This document shows, in pieces, positions 17,492 to 25,321 of a stretch of 64,000 bases of DNA. Under the pieces are notes generated by a model that saw only the letters and a list, made by a program, of their open reading frames with translations, was not told the DNA's origin and did no database searches. The position numbers and the translations under genes were made by a program. Numbering within the stretch: the stretch's first letter is position 1; the number at the start of each line of letters is the position of its first letter. The DNA comes from CAVUNY01 sp963768585. GTDB taxonomy: Bacteria; Chloroflexota; Anaerolineae; Anaerolineales; Anaerolineaceae. Location: the NCBI GenBank assembly GCA_963768585.1, contig CAVYIF010000014.1, forward strand, positions 1-64,000, in the 5' to 3' direction.

Positions 17492-18577
17492 ATGAAGGCA
17501 TTCAGAACACTTTTGTTCTTGCTTACGATCTCAGCGGTCATGATTTCTTGCGCCCCGGGTAGCGGCGCAGCGCAAGCCGCCCAGGCCAATGCGCAAACCA
17601 ACACCACGCCAGCAGCCGCAGAAGCCGGGCCGGTCGATCCCAACGCCGTTGATATCACCCGCGACCCAACCGATCTGCCGGCGCCCCTCGGCCAGCGCGG
17701 CCCGGAAAATGTGCGCATCGATCTGGAAACGAGCGAACTCAGCGGGCTGCTCGCCGACGGCACATCTTACCGCTACTGGACCTTTAACGACAAGGTGCCC
17801 GGTCCGATGATCCGGGTGCGCGTGGGTGACACCATTGAACTGCACCTCAAAAACTCTGCCAAGAGCATCATGCCGCATTCGATTGACCTGCACGCAGTGA
17901 CCGGCCCCGGCGGCGGCGCAGTCGCCACCCAGACCCAACCCGGTGAAGAAACCATGTTCACCTTTCAAGCCCTCAACCCCGGCCTGTTCGTTTACCACTG
18001 CGCCACCCCCATGGTGGCGGACCACATCGCCAACGGGATGTACGGCATGATCCTGGTTGAACCTGAGGGCGGTCTGCCGCCGGTGGACCGCGAGTTTTAC
18101 GTGATGCAGGGTGAACTGTATACCACGCAGCCCTTCGGCACCAGCGGCGCGCTGACCGATGCCATCAGCAAACTGCTCGCCGAACAACCCGAATATTTCG
18201 TCTTCAACGGCGCATCGATGGCGCTGGCCAGCGATGCGCATGCCCTGCGGGCTAAGGTGGGTGAAACCGTGCGCATCTTCTTTGGCGTGGGCGGCCCCAA
18301 CTTCACCTCTTCTTTCCACGTAATTGGCGAAATCTTCGACCGGGTCTACAACCAGGCTTCATTGACTTCCGCCCCGCTCACCGACGTGCAGACCACACTC
18401 GTCCCGCCGGGCGGCGCGACCATGGTTGAATTTACCCTCCAGGTGCCCGGTCGCTATATCCTGGTGGATCACGCCCTGTCGCGCATGCAGCGCGGTCTGG
18501 CGGGTTACCTGTATGCTGAGGGGGATCCGGCGCCAGATATTTTCGACGGGGAATCCACTCCGGGCAGCGGGCACTGA
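17492..18577 (+). CDS. nirK: Copper-containing nitrite reductase, lipoprotein form
   Basis: 361 residues, two cupredoxin domains. All ligands can be placed: type 1 copper His129, Cys170, His178 and Met183; type 2 copper His134, His169 and His327; catalytic Asp132 and His276. The order MPHSIDLHA ... VYHCA ... ADHIANGMYG is that of AniA/NirK. The enzyme reduces nitrite to nitric oxide outside the cytoplasm. The N-terminus ends in a lipobox-like ISC (Cys20), so it is probably lipid-anchored, like AniA, which suits a bacterium with no classical periplasm. Good ribosome site (GAGGAG). It lies between a Crp/Fnr regulator and NO-damage repair genes; no NO reductase gene is in the window. Confidence 0.93.
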   Translation: MKAFRTLLFLLTISAVMISCAPGSGAAQAAQANAQTNTTPAAAEAGPVDPNAVDITRDPTDLPAPLGQRGPENVRIDLETSELSGLLADGTSYRYWTFNDKVPGPMIRVRVGDTIELHLKNSAKSIMPHSIDLHAVTGPGGGAVATQTQPGEETMFTFQALNPGLFVYHCATPMVADHIANGMYGMILVEPEGGLPPVDREFYVMQGELYTTQPFGTSGALTDAISKLLAEQPEYFVFNGASMALASDAHALRAKVGETVRIFFGVGGPNFTSSFHVIGEIFDRVYNQASLTSAPLTDVQTTLVPPGGATMVEFTLQVPGRYILVDHALSRMQRGLAGYLYAEGDPAPDIFDGESTPGSGH

Positions 18578-18598
18578 TCGCCACAAAGGGCAGTCCTC

Positions 18599-18817
18599 AT
18601 GGAAACCCAACAAATTTCCCCCGGAATGCTGGTTGCTGAGGTGCTGGCAATCTCCCCCCTGGCTGCACCCCTGTTTATCGAAATGCGCCTGGACTGCCCG
18701 GGCTGCACCATGCTCAGGTTCTGTACCCTTGAAGACCTGGGCAGCCATTACGGGCTCGAAATACATTCACTGATAACGACTTTATATGAAAGGTTGGTTC
18801 AAAATGCAAGCCACTGA
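18599..18817 (+). CDS. DUF1858 / ScdA N-terminal-like domain protein
   Basis: 72 residues, a stand-alone version of the small helical domain that starts the Ric (YtfE/ScdA) iron-sulfur repair proteins. The typical Cys pair is present (MRLDCPGCTMLRFCTLEDL). Its 3' end overlaps the hemerythrin gene that follows by 14 bases. Together the two products look like a split Ric protein. It lies 21 bases after nirK, so it probably shares its transcript. Confidence 0.82.
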   Translation: METQQISPGMLVAEVLAISPLAAPLFIEMRLDCPGCTMLRFCTLEDLGSHYGLEIHSLITTLYERLVQNASH

Positions 18818-19379
18818 AATCTTGATGCAAGAACACCGCGTGATCGAGCAGGTTCTTAACACGCTGCATTCCGCGGCTGAGGCCGTAGAAAAAGGCTATC
18901 CCGTACGTCCCTCATTTTTCAGCGATGCCGCCGATTTCATCCGCGGTTTTGCGGACGGATGCCACCACCACAAGGAAGAAGGCGTATTGTTCAAAAAGAT
19001 GGAGTCGCACGGTCTTTCAGCCCAGGGCGGTCCGGTAGGCATGATGCTCCACGAACATGAATTGGGGCGCCAGTATACCCGCGGGATGCGCGCCGCGGCG
19101 GAAAAATGGGCGCAAGGGGATGAATCGGCAAAAGCCGCGGTCGTAGAAAACGTCTCGGCTTATGTGACCCTGCTGCGCCAGCATATCCTCAAAGAAGACC
19201 AGATCCTGTTCCCAATGGCGGACCGGGTCATTCCGCTCAACGAACATGCGGCCGTGCTGACCGGTTTTGAACACGTCGAACATGAGGAAACCGGTGAAGG
19301 CGTCCACGAGAAATACCTGGCCCTGGCCCACGCCCTGGGGGAAGAAATCCAGGCGCTCGAAATGAAAGATGCGAGGTGA
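18804..19379 (+). CDS. Hemerythrin-domain protein, Ric/YtfE-like repair half
   Basis: 191 residues forming a four-helix hemerythrin-like domain. Di-iron ligands can be seen as EHRVIEQ (first His), CHHHKEEGVLF (His and Glu), HEHELGRQY and LLRQHILKEDQILF (His and Glu). Family members repair nitrosylated or oxidised iron-sulfur clusters or bind NO. It overlaps the DUF1858 gene by 14 bases and stands in the nirK operon, which fits defence against the NO made by NirK. I take ATG 18804 as start; ATG 18786 is possible but has no ribosome site. Confidence 0.87.
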   Translation: MQATEILMQEHRVIEQVLNTLHSAAEAVEKGYPVRPSFFSDAADFIRGFADGCHHHKEEGVLFKKMESHGLSAQGGPVGMMLHEHELGRQYTRGMRAAAEKWAQGDESAKAAVVENVSAYVTLLRQHILKEDQILFPMADRVIPLNEHAAVLTGFEHVEHEETGEGVHEKYLALAHALGEEIQALEMKDAR

Positions 19380-19391
19380 TCTCCGCCACTT

Positions 19392-21377
19392 TTATTCTTC
19401 GGAGGAATATTCCTTGATCAGGCCATTGCGGTAGGCCCGCACCAGGGCTTTAAGCTCGGCGATGCGCTGCTGCGTGTGCTTGCCCTGGTCGGTATCGATC
19501 ACCCGGATGCGCTTCGAATTGATTTCCAGGATCTCGGTATCCGGGTGGGCGTCGATTTCTTCTTCAATCGCCTGCTGCGTGCTGCTGAAAGGCTTGTGCG
19601 AAACCAGCAAGAAGCCATAGGAATTGTAGATGAGGGTATACCCTGCGATCCCGGTTTGAGCCTGGTATGCCCGGGCAAAGCCGCCGTCGATCACCAGCAG
19701 TTTCCCACCGGCTTTGAGCGGGTTTTCACCCTTGCGCACTTTCACCGGCACATGGCCGTTGATGATATGCGCAGTATCCGGGTCCAGGCCGTATTCCGAC
19801 AGGATGCGGCACACCGTATCTTCCGAATCGCGGTAGTCGTAATACGGGTTCTTGCTCTCGACATGCGTGGCGGGATCGGCGATAAAGTAGCGCTCGAAGG
19901 TCGCCATCTTGCTCTTGCCAAAAAGCGGCGACTGCTGCCCGCTCCACAGGTACCACATCGTATCCAGGCCGGCCCGTTTTTGGGCCGGGTCGCTGGCCAG
20001 GTAGCCCTGGCGCACCAATTGATCGAAGCGGCTCATATACTCGCGCACCGAGTAGTGTTTTCCATCTTCTTCATAGATAAAAAAGCTGCCGTCCGGGTTC
20101 ATCGGCACACAGCCGTGATACAGCAGGTTGCCGTTGTACACCAGGTACATGCTGCCCCTGGAGAGCAAAAAGCGCACGTGGCGCTGCAATGCCGGGCTGT
20201 TGAGGAAAGACTGCTTCAGCTTCTCGACCACCGTTTCTTCGGCAACGCTGAGCGCACTGGTTGCGCCAGGCTCGATCGTGGGGAAATGCCTGTCCAGCAG
20301 CGGGTACTCCTTACCCTCCAACACCACACTGCCGCGCTCAAAATCGACCGCTTCCAGCAGCAGGCGCCCCTCCATGTGATAATCGGGATGGCGGTGAATG
20401 ACCTGGGCTTCGAGTTTTAGCTGGATGATGGTGATCGCCTTATGCATGCGCGCCATCAGATTCATTTCGCTGGTTGTGTAGGACTTTTCATCCAGATTCT
20501 TGATGCGGAACTGGTCGCAGAGCTCATCCCCGTAAGCATCCAGGGCAAAGGAGGCCAGCGGCAGCAGGCTGATGGCGTAGCCGTGCTCCAGGGTTTCCAG
20601 ATTGCCGTAGCGCAGTGAAATCCGGATCACATCGGCGATGCAGGCTTCGCTGCCGGCAGCCGCGCCCATCCATAGGATGTCGTGGTTGCCCCATTGCACG
20701 TCGATCGAATGAAAATCGATCAGGTCTTCCATGATGCGGTGCGCACCCGGGCTGCGGTCAAAAATATCGCCCAGGATGTGCAGATGGGCAATTGCCAGGC
20801 GCTGGATTAACTCGCACAGGGCGATCACAAAGGCCTGGGCGCTGCCGATAGAGATGATGGTGTCGATGATGCTGTTGTAGTAGTCGGTTTTATTGCCGGT
20901 GGTCTCCTGCTCGTTGAGCAGTTCTTCAATGATAAATGCAAACTCATCTGGCAGCGCCTCCCGCAGGGCGGCGCGCTGGTACTTGGAAGAAACCAGGCGG
21001 CACAGCCGGATGAGATTGAGCAGCGTCTGGCGAAACCACGTCTCGCGCTCTGGCAGGCGGGGGACCACCAGGGACAATTTCCGGTGCGGGTAGTAAATCA
21101 GGGTCGCGAAGCTCTTCCGTTCCGCGGCGGTCATCTCTGTGGCGAAAAGATCGTCAATCTTGCGCTTGATCGACCCCGACCCGCTGCGCATGACATGAGA
21201 AAAAGCTTCGTATTCGCCGTGAATATCCGACAGGAAATGCTCGGTCCCCTTGGGCAGGTGCAGGTTCGCGCTGAGATTGATCACCTCAGACGAAGCCGCT
21301 TGAATCGAAGGAACCTGCTTGGCTAACAGCTGCAGGTACAGCCGATCGTTTTCAATCCCCGAGTTGTCATCCTTCAT
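19392..21377 (-). CDS. fbp: Fructose-1,6-bisphosphatase, class III
   Basis: 661 residues, matching the large Firmicutes-type class III FBPase, a calcineurin-like metallophosphoesterase. Metal-binding motifs are visible: HFLSDIHGEYEAF (about residue 47), GDIFDRSPGAH, WGNHDILWMG and a late INGHVPVK. It converts fructose-1,6-bisphosphate to fructose-6-phosphate in gluconeogenesis. It is convergent with the hemerythrin gene, with only twelve bases between stops. The following gene upstream on the same strand is a frameshifted epimerase, 21 bases away. Confidence 0.95.
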   Translation of the reverse strand: MKDDNSGIENDRLYLQLLAKQVPSIQAASSEVINLSANLHLPKGTEHFLSDIHGEYEAFSHVMRSGSGSIKRKIDDLFATEMTAAERKSFATLIYYPHRKLSLVVPRLPERETWFRQTLLNLIRLCRLVSSKYQRAALREALPDEFAFIIEELLNEQETTGNKTDYYNSIIDTIISIGSAQAFVIALCELIQRLAIAHLHILGDIFDRSPGAHRIMEDLIDFHSIDVQWGNHDILWMGAAAGSEACIADVIRISLRYGNLETLEHGYAISLLPLASFALDAYGDELCDQFRIKNLDEKSYTTSEMNLMARMHKAITIIQLKLEAQVIHRHPDYHMEGRLLLEAVDFERGSVVLEGKEYPLLDRHFPTIEPGATSALSVAEETVVEKLKQSFLNSPALQRHVRFLLSRGSMYLVYNGNLLYHGCVPMNPDGSFFIYEEDGKHYSVREYMSRFDQLVRQGYLASDPAQKRAGLDTMWYLWSGQQSPLFGKSKMATFERYFIADPATHVESKNPYYDYRDSEDTVCRILSEYGLDPDTAHIINGHVPVKVRKGENPLKAGGKLLVIDGGFARAYQAQTGIAGYTLIYNSYGFLLVSHKPFSSTQQAIEEEIDAHPDTEILEINSKRIRVIDTDQGKHTQQRIAELKALVRAYRNGLIKEYSSEE

Positions 21378-21398
21378 TCATCGCTCCTGACTCAAAGG

Positions 21399-22356
21399 TT
21401 AATCCAGTTTGAGCTTTCCGTTTTCGACCAACCACTGCACCGCTTCCTGCACCGCCTGCAGCGAAGTGTAGCGCGGGGCATATTCCAGCAGGCGCATGGC
21501 CTTGGCCGGGGAACAATTCGTGCTGTGGCGCAGATGGTCCAGACCGCCCTGAACGAATTCCGCCGGCAGGGTCGCCTGCCATTCTTCCAGCGGCGCAAAA
21601 CGCAGGTTGGCTTCGCGCCCAAACCAGGCCGCCATCCCCTCGGCGAACCCGCGCAGGGTCAGCGCCGCCGGAGAAACGGCCAGGAAGCTCTCACCCACCG
21701 CCGCCTGCCAGTGGGTCAGCGTTTTTTCGAAGACCTGGGCCACATCATCGGCATGCACGTGATGGACCGTCTCCAACCCCAGGTTGGGCAGCACAACCTC
21801 TTCCCCGCGCGCCAGGCGGCGGAAAGATTGAATGTCGTGGCAGGCGGTCGGGCCAACCGGCGCCCAGCCTGGGCCGACAATATGCCCGGGATGCACGGCG
21901 GTTGCCGGAAAGGCAGTCCGCCGGGCCTGGTCCATCAGGTAGCTTTCGATCTGGCTTTTGCGCGTGCCGTAATCGCCAAATCGGGCGGCGCGGCGTATCT
22001 TCATTAACCGGAGAAACCGTCGGGTAGCCGTGGATCCAGACCGTGCCGCAGTGCGCCAGCAGCTGCACCTGCCCGCGCAGGGCATCCACCAGCTGCACCG
22101 CGCTCTCCAGGGTAAAGCAGGTCATATCCATCACCACATCCGGCTTGAGCGCCGCGACCGCTTGTCCAAAGACGGCATCTTTTTCGGCTGCCTGGCGATC
22201 GATCACCACCCGCTCCACATCACTCCAGGCCGCATGCGGTTGGTAGGGTTCACGCTCCCCACGCGAAATCACGCTCACTTTGTGCCCACCGATCACCAGG
22301 CGGGGCACGAGATAGGTTCCGATATGTCCTGTACCACCTATGACGACGATATGCAT
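21399..22356 (-). pseudogene. NAD-dependent epimerase/dehydratase, interrupted by a one-base frameshift
   Basis: From the ATG at 22356 the protein begins MHIVVIGGTGHIGTYLV, a Rossmann-fold GxxGxxG NAD site, and continues well to VNEDTPRR. There the sense moves to another frame, which carries on with FGDYGTRKSQIESYL and reaches the end at 21399. Dropping the T at 21981 (an A on the coding strand) restores RRPFGDYGTRKSQ, about 318 residues in all. The 'YGTRKSQIE' segment replaces the catalytic YxxxK of extended short-chain dehydrogenases. Either a recent mutation or an assembly error; since the rest is unscarred, the latter is possible. Substrate unknown. Confidence 0.82.
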
Positions 22357-22379
22357 CTTTCACCTCGCAATTCTTATAC

Positions 22380-22670
22380 AACATGTCTACCGGTCAGCAT
22401 TCCCTGGCGGCTGGTGTACCATATGGATACCGCAAGGGCCGCGGTCCTCAAGGAGTGTGCAAAGTGTGCGCACCCTTCGGGTGGAGCGAACTAACAGCCT
22501 CGCCTTGAGGGTGTTAGCCATTATCCAGAGACAACAGTGTGTGACCCCGACTGAGCAAGCTCGCCGTGCGGACTTCGCATCCCTGCGACCGGCTTTTACG
22601 AACAATCCATCTGTGATTGTAACAAATTTTAACGGCGAGTATATGAATGCTGCGCTTGGCAACTCTCAAT
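22380..22670. ncRNA. Candidate structured RNA or leader, family unknown
   Basis: About 290 bases without a convincing gene. Several stems can be drawn: GCGGC/GCCGC around 22412-22443 enclosing GGTGT/ATACC; CACCC (22471-22475) with GGGTG (22479-22483); CCTCAAGG (22446-22453) with CCTTGAGG (22503-22510); and, excluding the last, CTAACA+CCTC (22491-22501) with GAGG+TGTTAG (22507-22517). I checked for tmRNA, RNase P, SRP and T-box landmarks and could not match any. Strand uncertain; the genes on both sides point away. No function claimed. Confidence 0.35.
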
Positions 22671-22806
22671 GCTCGGAGATGGCCCGGATCGCCCTGGCAT
22701 AGAAATGGAAATCACTATAATGGATAACGTGTGAGCTCCGCTCGGAGATGGCCCGGATCGCCCTGGCATAGATATGGAAACTCCCTATAATGGATAACGT
22801 GTGAGC
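22671..22806 (+). repeat. Tandem 66-67 bp direct repeat, each copy carrying a promoter-like sequence
   Basis: Copy 1 is 22671-22736 and copy 2 is 22740-22806; they differ by a few bases and one indel. Each holds CTGGCA, then 16 (copy 1) or 17 (copy 2) bases, then TATAAT (22716-22721 and 22786-22791). The -10 boxes are perfect. They point to the lactate racemase gene, whose ATG is about 80 bases after the second predicted start. Confidence 0.75.
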
Positions 22807-22876
22807 GTTCGCGAATGAACCACAAACCTCATTCCCTGCCACCTGGAAACGAAATTTTGTCCTGTTGAGGTCACCC

Positions 22877-24184
22877 ATGTCCCAAACTTTAGATCTTCCC
22901 TGGGGGAATAAAGAGCAGCTAACCCTCAACCTGCCTGCCGGCTGGTTTTTGAGCGAACAGCTGGCGCCAGCTTCATTGCCCGGGGTCAGCGACCCCCTTG
23001 TTGAAACCCGGCGCGGGTTGAGCCAGCCATTGGGCACACCGCGCCTGACCGAAATGGCGCGCGGCAAAAATCGAGTCGCCCTGGTCATCGATGACGGCAG
23101 CCGCCCCACCCCCATTCGCCAGGTGCTGCCGGCGGTGCTGGAGGAGCTGTATGCCGCCGGAATCACCCCCCCACAAATTTACCTGGTGCCGGCTTTGGGG
23201 GTGCACCGCGCAATGACCCCACCCGAAGTGGCGCAGCGCACCGGATTGGAAGACCTGGGCGGCATGCACCTGGTCACGCATGATTGCGACGATCCTGGGC
23301 TGGTTCACCTCGGGTATACCAGCCGCCGTACGCCGGTGCTGGTCAACGCACAGGTCGCCTCCGCCGACCTGATCGTATCGATCGGCTGCATCGAGCCGCA
23401 CATTATCGCCAGCTTCGGCGGCGGGTATAAGAACCTCTTCCCCGGCGTCGCCGGAAGGGCAATGATCGCCCATAATCATTCACTCAACTGCGACCCCGCC
23501 ACGTTCAACATGGTGGGGCAGCCGATCGAAAAGAATCCGATGCGCCTGGATCTGGAAGAAGCCGGGAAAATGCTCAAACCACCCGTGTTCATCATCAACG
23601 CGGTCCTCAACAGCGCCATGCAAGTCGTTCAGGTCGTATGCGGGGATCCCATTCAGGCGCACCGGGCTGGCGCCAAAATCAGTGCAAGCATTTTTGGGGT
23701 AAACGTGTCTGCCCCGGCTGACGTGGTGATCACCGACTCGCATCCCATGGACCAGGATTTACGCCAGGGGGTGAAAGCCCTGGCCAACACCATCCGCGCC
23801 GTGAAACGCGGCGGGGTGCTGATCACCCTGGTGCGCGCGGAAGAAGGCGTCGGCGTGTTCGGGCTGGCGAATAAAAAATTACCGCTGGGGCGCGGTGCGC
23901 TGCAGCTTCTGGCTCCGCTGCTCCTGCCGTTGGTCCCCCGGCTCAAGCTTAAGGGGCTGGGAGAAGAAGATAAATTTTTCCTGTACTTTGCCCTTCAGGC
24001 CATGCGCCACGCCACCTTATTTATGTATGCACCGACCATCCCCGAAGAAATCCACGAACGGCTGCCGTTTGTCCAATTTTGCGCCAGCCCGCAAGAAGCC
24101 CTGGATCGCGCCGCGCGCCTGGTCCCAAACCAGGCCAGGGTGCTGGCCTTTCCTTACGGCGGCAGTACCTATCCTATTTTATAA
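22877..24184 (+). CDS. larA: Nickel-dependent lactate racemase family protein
   Basis: 435 residues. The LarA motifs are present in order: IDDGSRPTP, PALGVHRAMTP (His), THDCDD, IEPHI (His), GGGYKNLFPG (the Lys that links the nickel-pincer cofactor) and AHNHS (His). Family members interconvert the enantiomers of lactate or other 2-hydroxyacids, so the substrate may differ. The start is ATG 22877 with GAGG five bases ahead; the earlier in-frame start at 22865 is less likely. The cofactor genes larB, larC and larE are not in the window. Two tandem promoters and a structured stretch lie upstream. Confidence 0.88.
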   Translation: MSQTLDLPWGNKEQLTLNLPAGWFLSEQLAPASLPGVSDPLVETRRGLSQPLGTPRLTEMARGKNRVALVIDDGSRPTPIRQVLPAVLEELYAAGITPPQIYLVPALGVHRAMTPPEVAQRTGLEDLGGMHLVTHDCDDPGLVHLGYTSRRTPVLVNAQVASADLIVSIGCIEPHIIASFGGGYKNLFPGVAGRAMIAHNHSLNCDPATFNMVGQPIEKNPMRLDLEEAGKMLKPPVFIINAVLNSAMQVVQVVCGDPIQAHRAGAKISASIFGVNVSAPADVVITDSHPMDQDLRQGVKALANTIRAVKRGGVLITLVRAEEGVGVFGLANKKLPLGRGALQLLAPLLLPLVPRLKLKGLGEEDKFFLYFALQAMRHATLFMYAPTIPEEIHERLPFVQFCASPQEALDRAARLVPNQARVLAFPYGGSTYPIL

Positions 24185-24326
24185 TTTCCCGGCGCCTGCC
24201 GGCGGGCAAGGTTGTTTTCGTTCACCGGCAAGCGTCAAAAAGCCATAAAAACCGGACCGGCATCCATTTTAAGCATGAAAAATGCGAAACTCGCCAAAAT
24301 TTGGATAAATATAGTTGTTTTTCTAC

Positions 24327-24355
24327 TTGACATACTGTTAACAGCGTGTTAAAAT
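24327..24355 (+). promoter_or_regulatory. Promoter of the cold-shock gene
   Basis: TTGACA (24327-24332), 17 bases, TAAAAT (24350-24355). Near-consensus sigma-70 type. The start codon is about 135 bases further on, leaving a long leader. Confidence 0.8.
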
Positions 24356-24405
24356 GGTTCTCGTAGGTTGCTTGGTAGGACACGTTGGATGCATGGGTAC
24401 AACGG

Positions 24406-24432
24406 CTCTCGGCACACACGAGAGTTTTTTTT
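24406..24432 (+). terminator. Intrinsic terminator inside the cspA leader
   Basis: CTCTCG (24406-24411), seven-base loop, CGAGAG (24419-24424), then eight T. It lies 50-75 bases after the promoter and 65 bases before the cold-shock start codon, so a transcript must read through it to express the gene. Looks like an attenuator, or the end of a ~65-base small RNA. The remaining intergenic bases (24185-24326) show nothing I can name. Confidence 0.75.
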
Positions 24433-24497
24433 GTCTAAGCGCTGGCTCTCCACCTGGCAAATCGGAAATTCTTTTTTTGTAACAAGGAGTTCAAGGA

Positions 24498-24713
24498 ATG
24501 GCAACAGAACGAATCGTAGGTACCGTCAAGTGGTTTAATGCCACAAAAGGTTACGGCTTCCTGGCGCGCGAAGGCGGCGAGGATGTCTTCGTCCACTTCA
24601 GCGCAATTACCATGAGTGGATATCGCTCTTTGACTGAGGGTCAGCAGGTTGAGTTCTCGGTCGAACAAGGCCCCAAGGGCCTCCAGGCAGTAAACGTAAC
24701 ACCTGTTCAATAA
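24498..24713 (+). CDS. cspA: Cold-shock domain protein
   Basis: 71 residues, a complete cold-shock OB fold with RNP1 (KGYGFLA) and RNP2 (DVFVHFSAI). Binds single-stranded RNA and DNA and helps melt structure or support antitermination. Ribosome site AAGGAG about eight bases before the ATG. The long leader containing a terminator suggests regulation by readthrough, perhaps by cold-shock proteins themselves. A strong terminator follows. Confidence 0.95.
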   Translation: MATERIVGTVKWFNATKGYGFLAREGGEDVFVHFSAITMSGYRSLTEGQQVEFSVEQGPKGLQAVNVTPVQ

Positions 24714-24730
24714 ATTACGTTTAAAATGCC

Positions 24731-24760
24731 CCCCCGCCGTGAGGCGGGGGTTTATTTTTT
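24731..24760 (+). terminator. Rho-independent terminator of the cold-shock gene
   Basis: CCCCCGCC (24731-24738), GTGA loop, GGCGGGGG (24743-24750), then TTTATTTTTT. Confidence 0.9.
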
Positions 24761-24810
24761 AAATCAGACTGTGCAAACTTCCGCGAAAGGTACGGCTGCG
24801 CGGGTTGTCT

Positions 24811-25227
24811 TTATGTAATTCGATCTCCCGGTTCGCGACCCATCGCTTCAGCCGCCACCAGAAAATCAGTCGCCGAAATCATTCCCAACAAATTTCCGCT
24901 TTCATCCATTACCGGAATGTGATGGATTTTGTGCTTTTTCATTAACTGCGCACATTCAGGCAGGGGCGCTTCCGGATGGGCAGCGATCAGAGGTGAGGTC
25001 ATTACATCCTTGACCTTGGTCGTAGACGGATTTTGTTCTCGGGCGACAATCTTGTCGCAGATATCGGTGGATGTGATAATTCCGTATTCAGGGTTGTTTT
25101 CTGTTTTGCTCACGATCAAGCTGTGAATATAGCGACGGCGCATCAGAGCGAGTGCCTCGCTGACCATTGCCTCGGGGTCAACATAGACCACCAGGTCAAT
25201 CATCCAATCGCGCACTTTGAACTGCAT
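24811..25227 (-). CDS. Two-CBS-domain protein
   Basis: 138 residues made of two CBS motifs: about 1-65 (KVRDWMIDLVVYVDPEAMVSEAL ... GIITSTDI) and about 70-130 (VKDVMTSPLIAAHPEAPL ... LGMISATDFL). Such pairs bind adenine nucleotides and act as energy sensors for a partner protein or on their own. No other domain is fused. The partner is unknown. It faces the cold-shock gene and is preceded upstream by surE in the same direction, 94 bases away. Confidence 0.88.
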   Translation of the reverse strand: MQFKVRDWMIDLVVYVDPEAMVSEALALMRRRYIHSLIVSKTENNPEYGIITSTDICDKIVAREQNPSTTKVKDVMTSPLIAAHPEAPLPECAQLMKKHKIHHIPVMDESGNLLGMISATDFLVAAEAMGREPGDRIT

Positions 25228-25321
25228 ATCAGGTATCTCCTTTCCGATTCAATTTGAGGGGGCTGACTTCGTTCTCTTAAAGTATAGCAAATGCATAGGA
25301 AAAGGCAAGAAAGCGCCGCGA

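Noticed and set aside
19476..20420. A 314-codon open frame on the plus strand
   Set aside because: It lies antisense to the fbp gene and shows His/Val-rich composition typical of a mirror of GC-rich coding sequence; fbp is fully recognisable.
22470..22520. T-box-like 'GGGTGGAGCG' segment
   Set aside because: The real T-box core and the specifier loop are absent, and no aminoacyl-tRNA or amino-acid gene follows.
22387..22662. A 91-codon open frame on the minus strand
   Set aside because: Cys/Arg-rich with no ribosome site, no recognisable family, and covered by strong RNA-like stems; more likely non-coding.
24391..24490. A small open frame in the cspA leader
   Set aside because: It runs across the terminator hairpin and T-run and has no ribosome site; treated as leader sequence.
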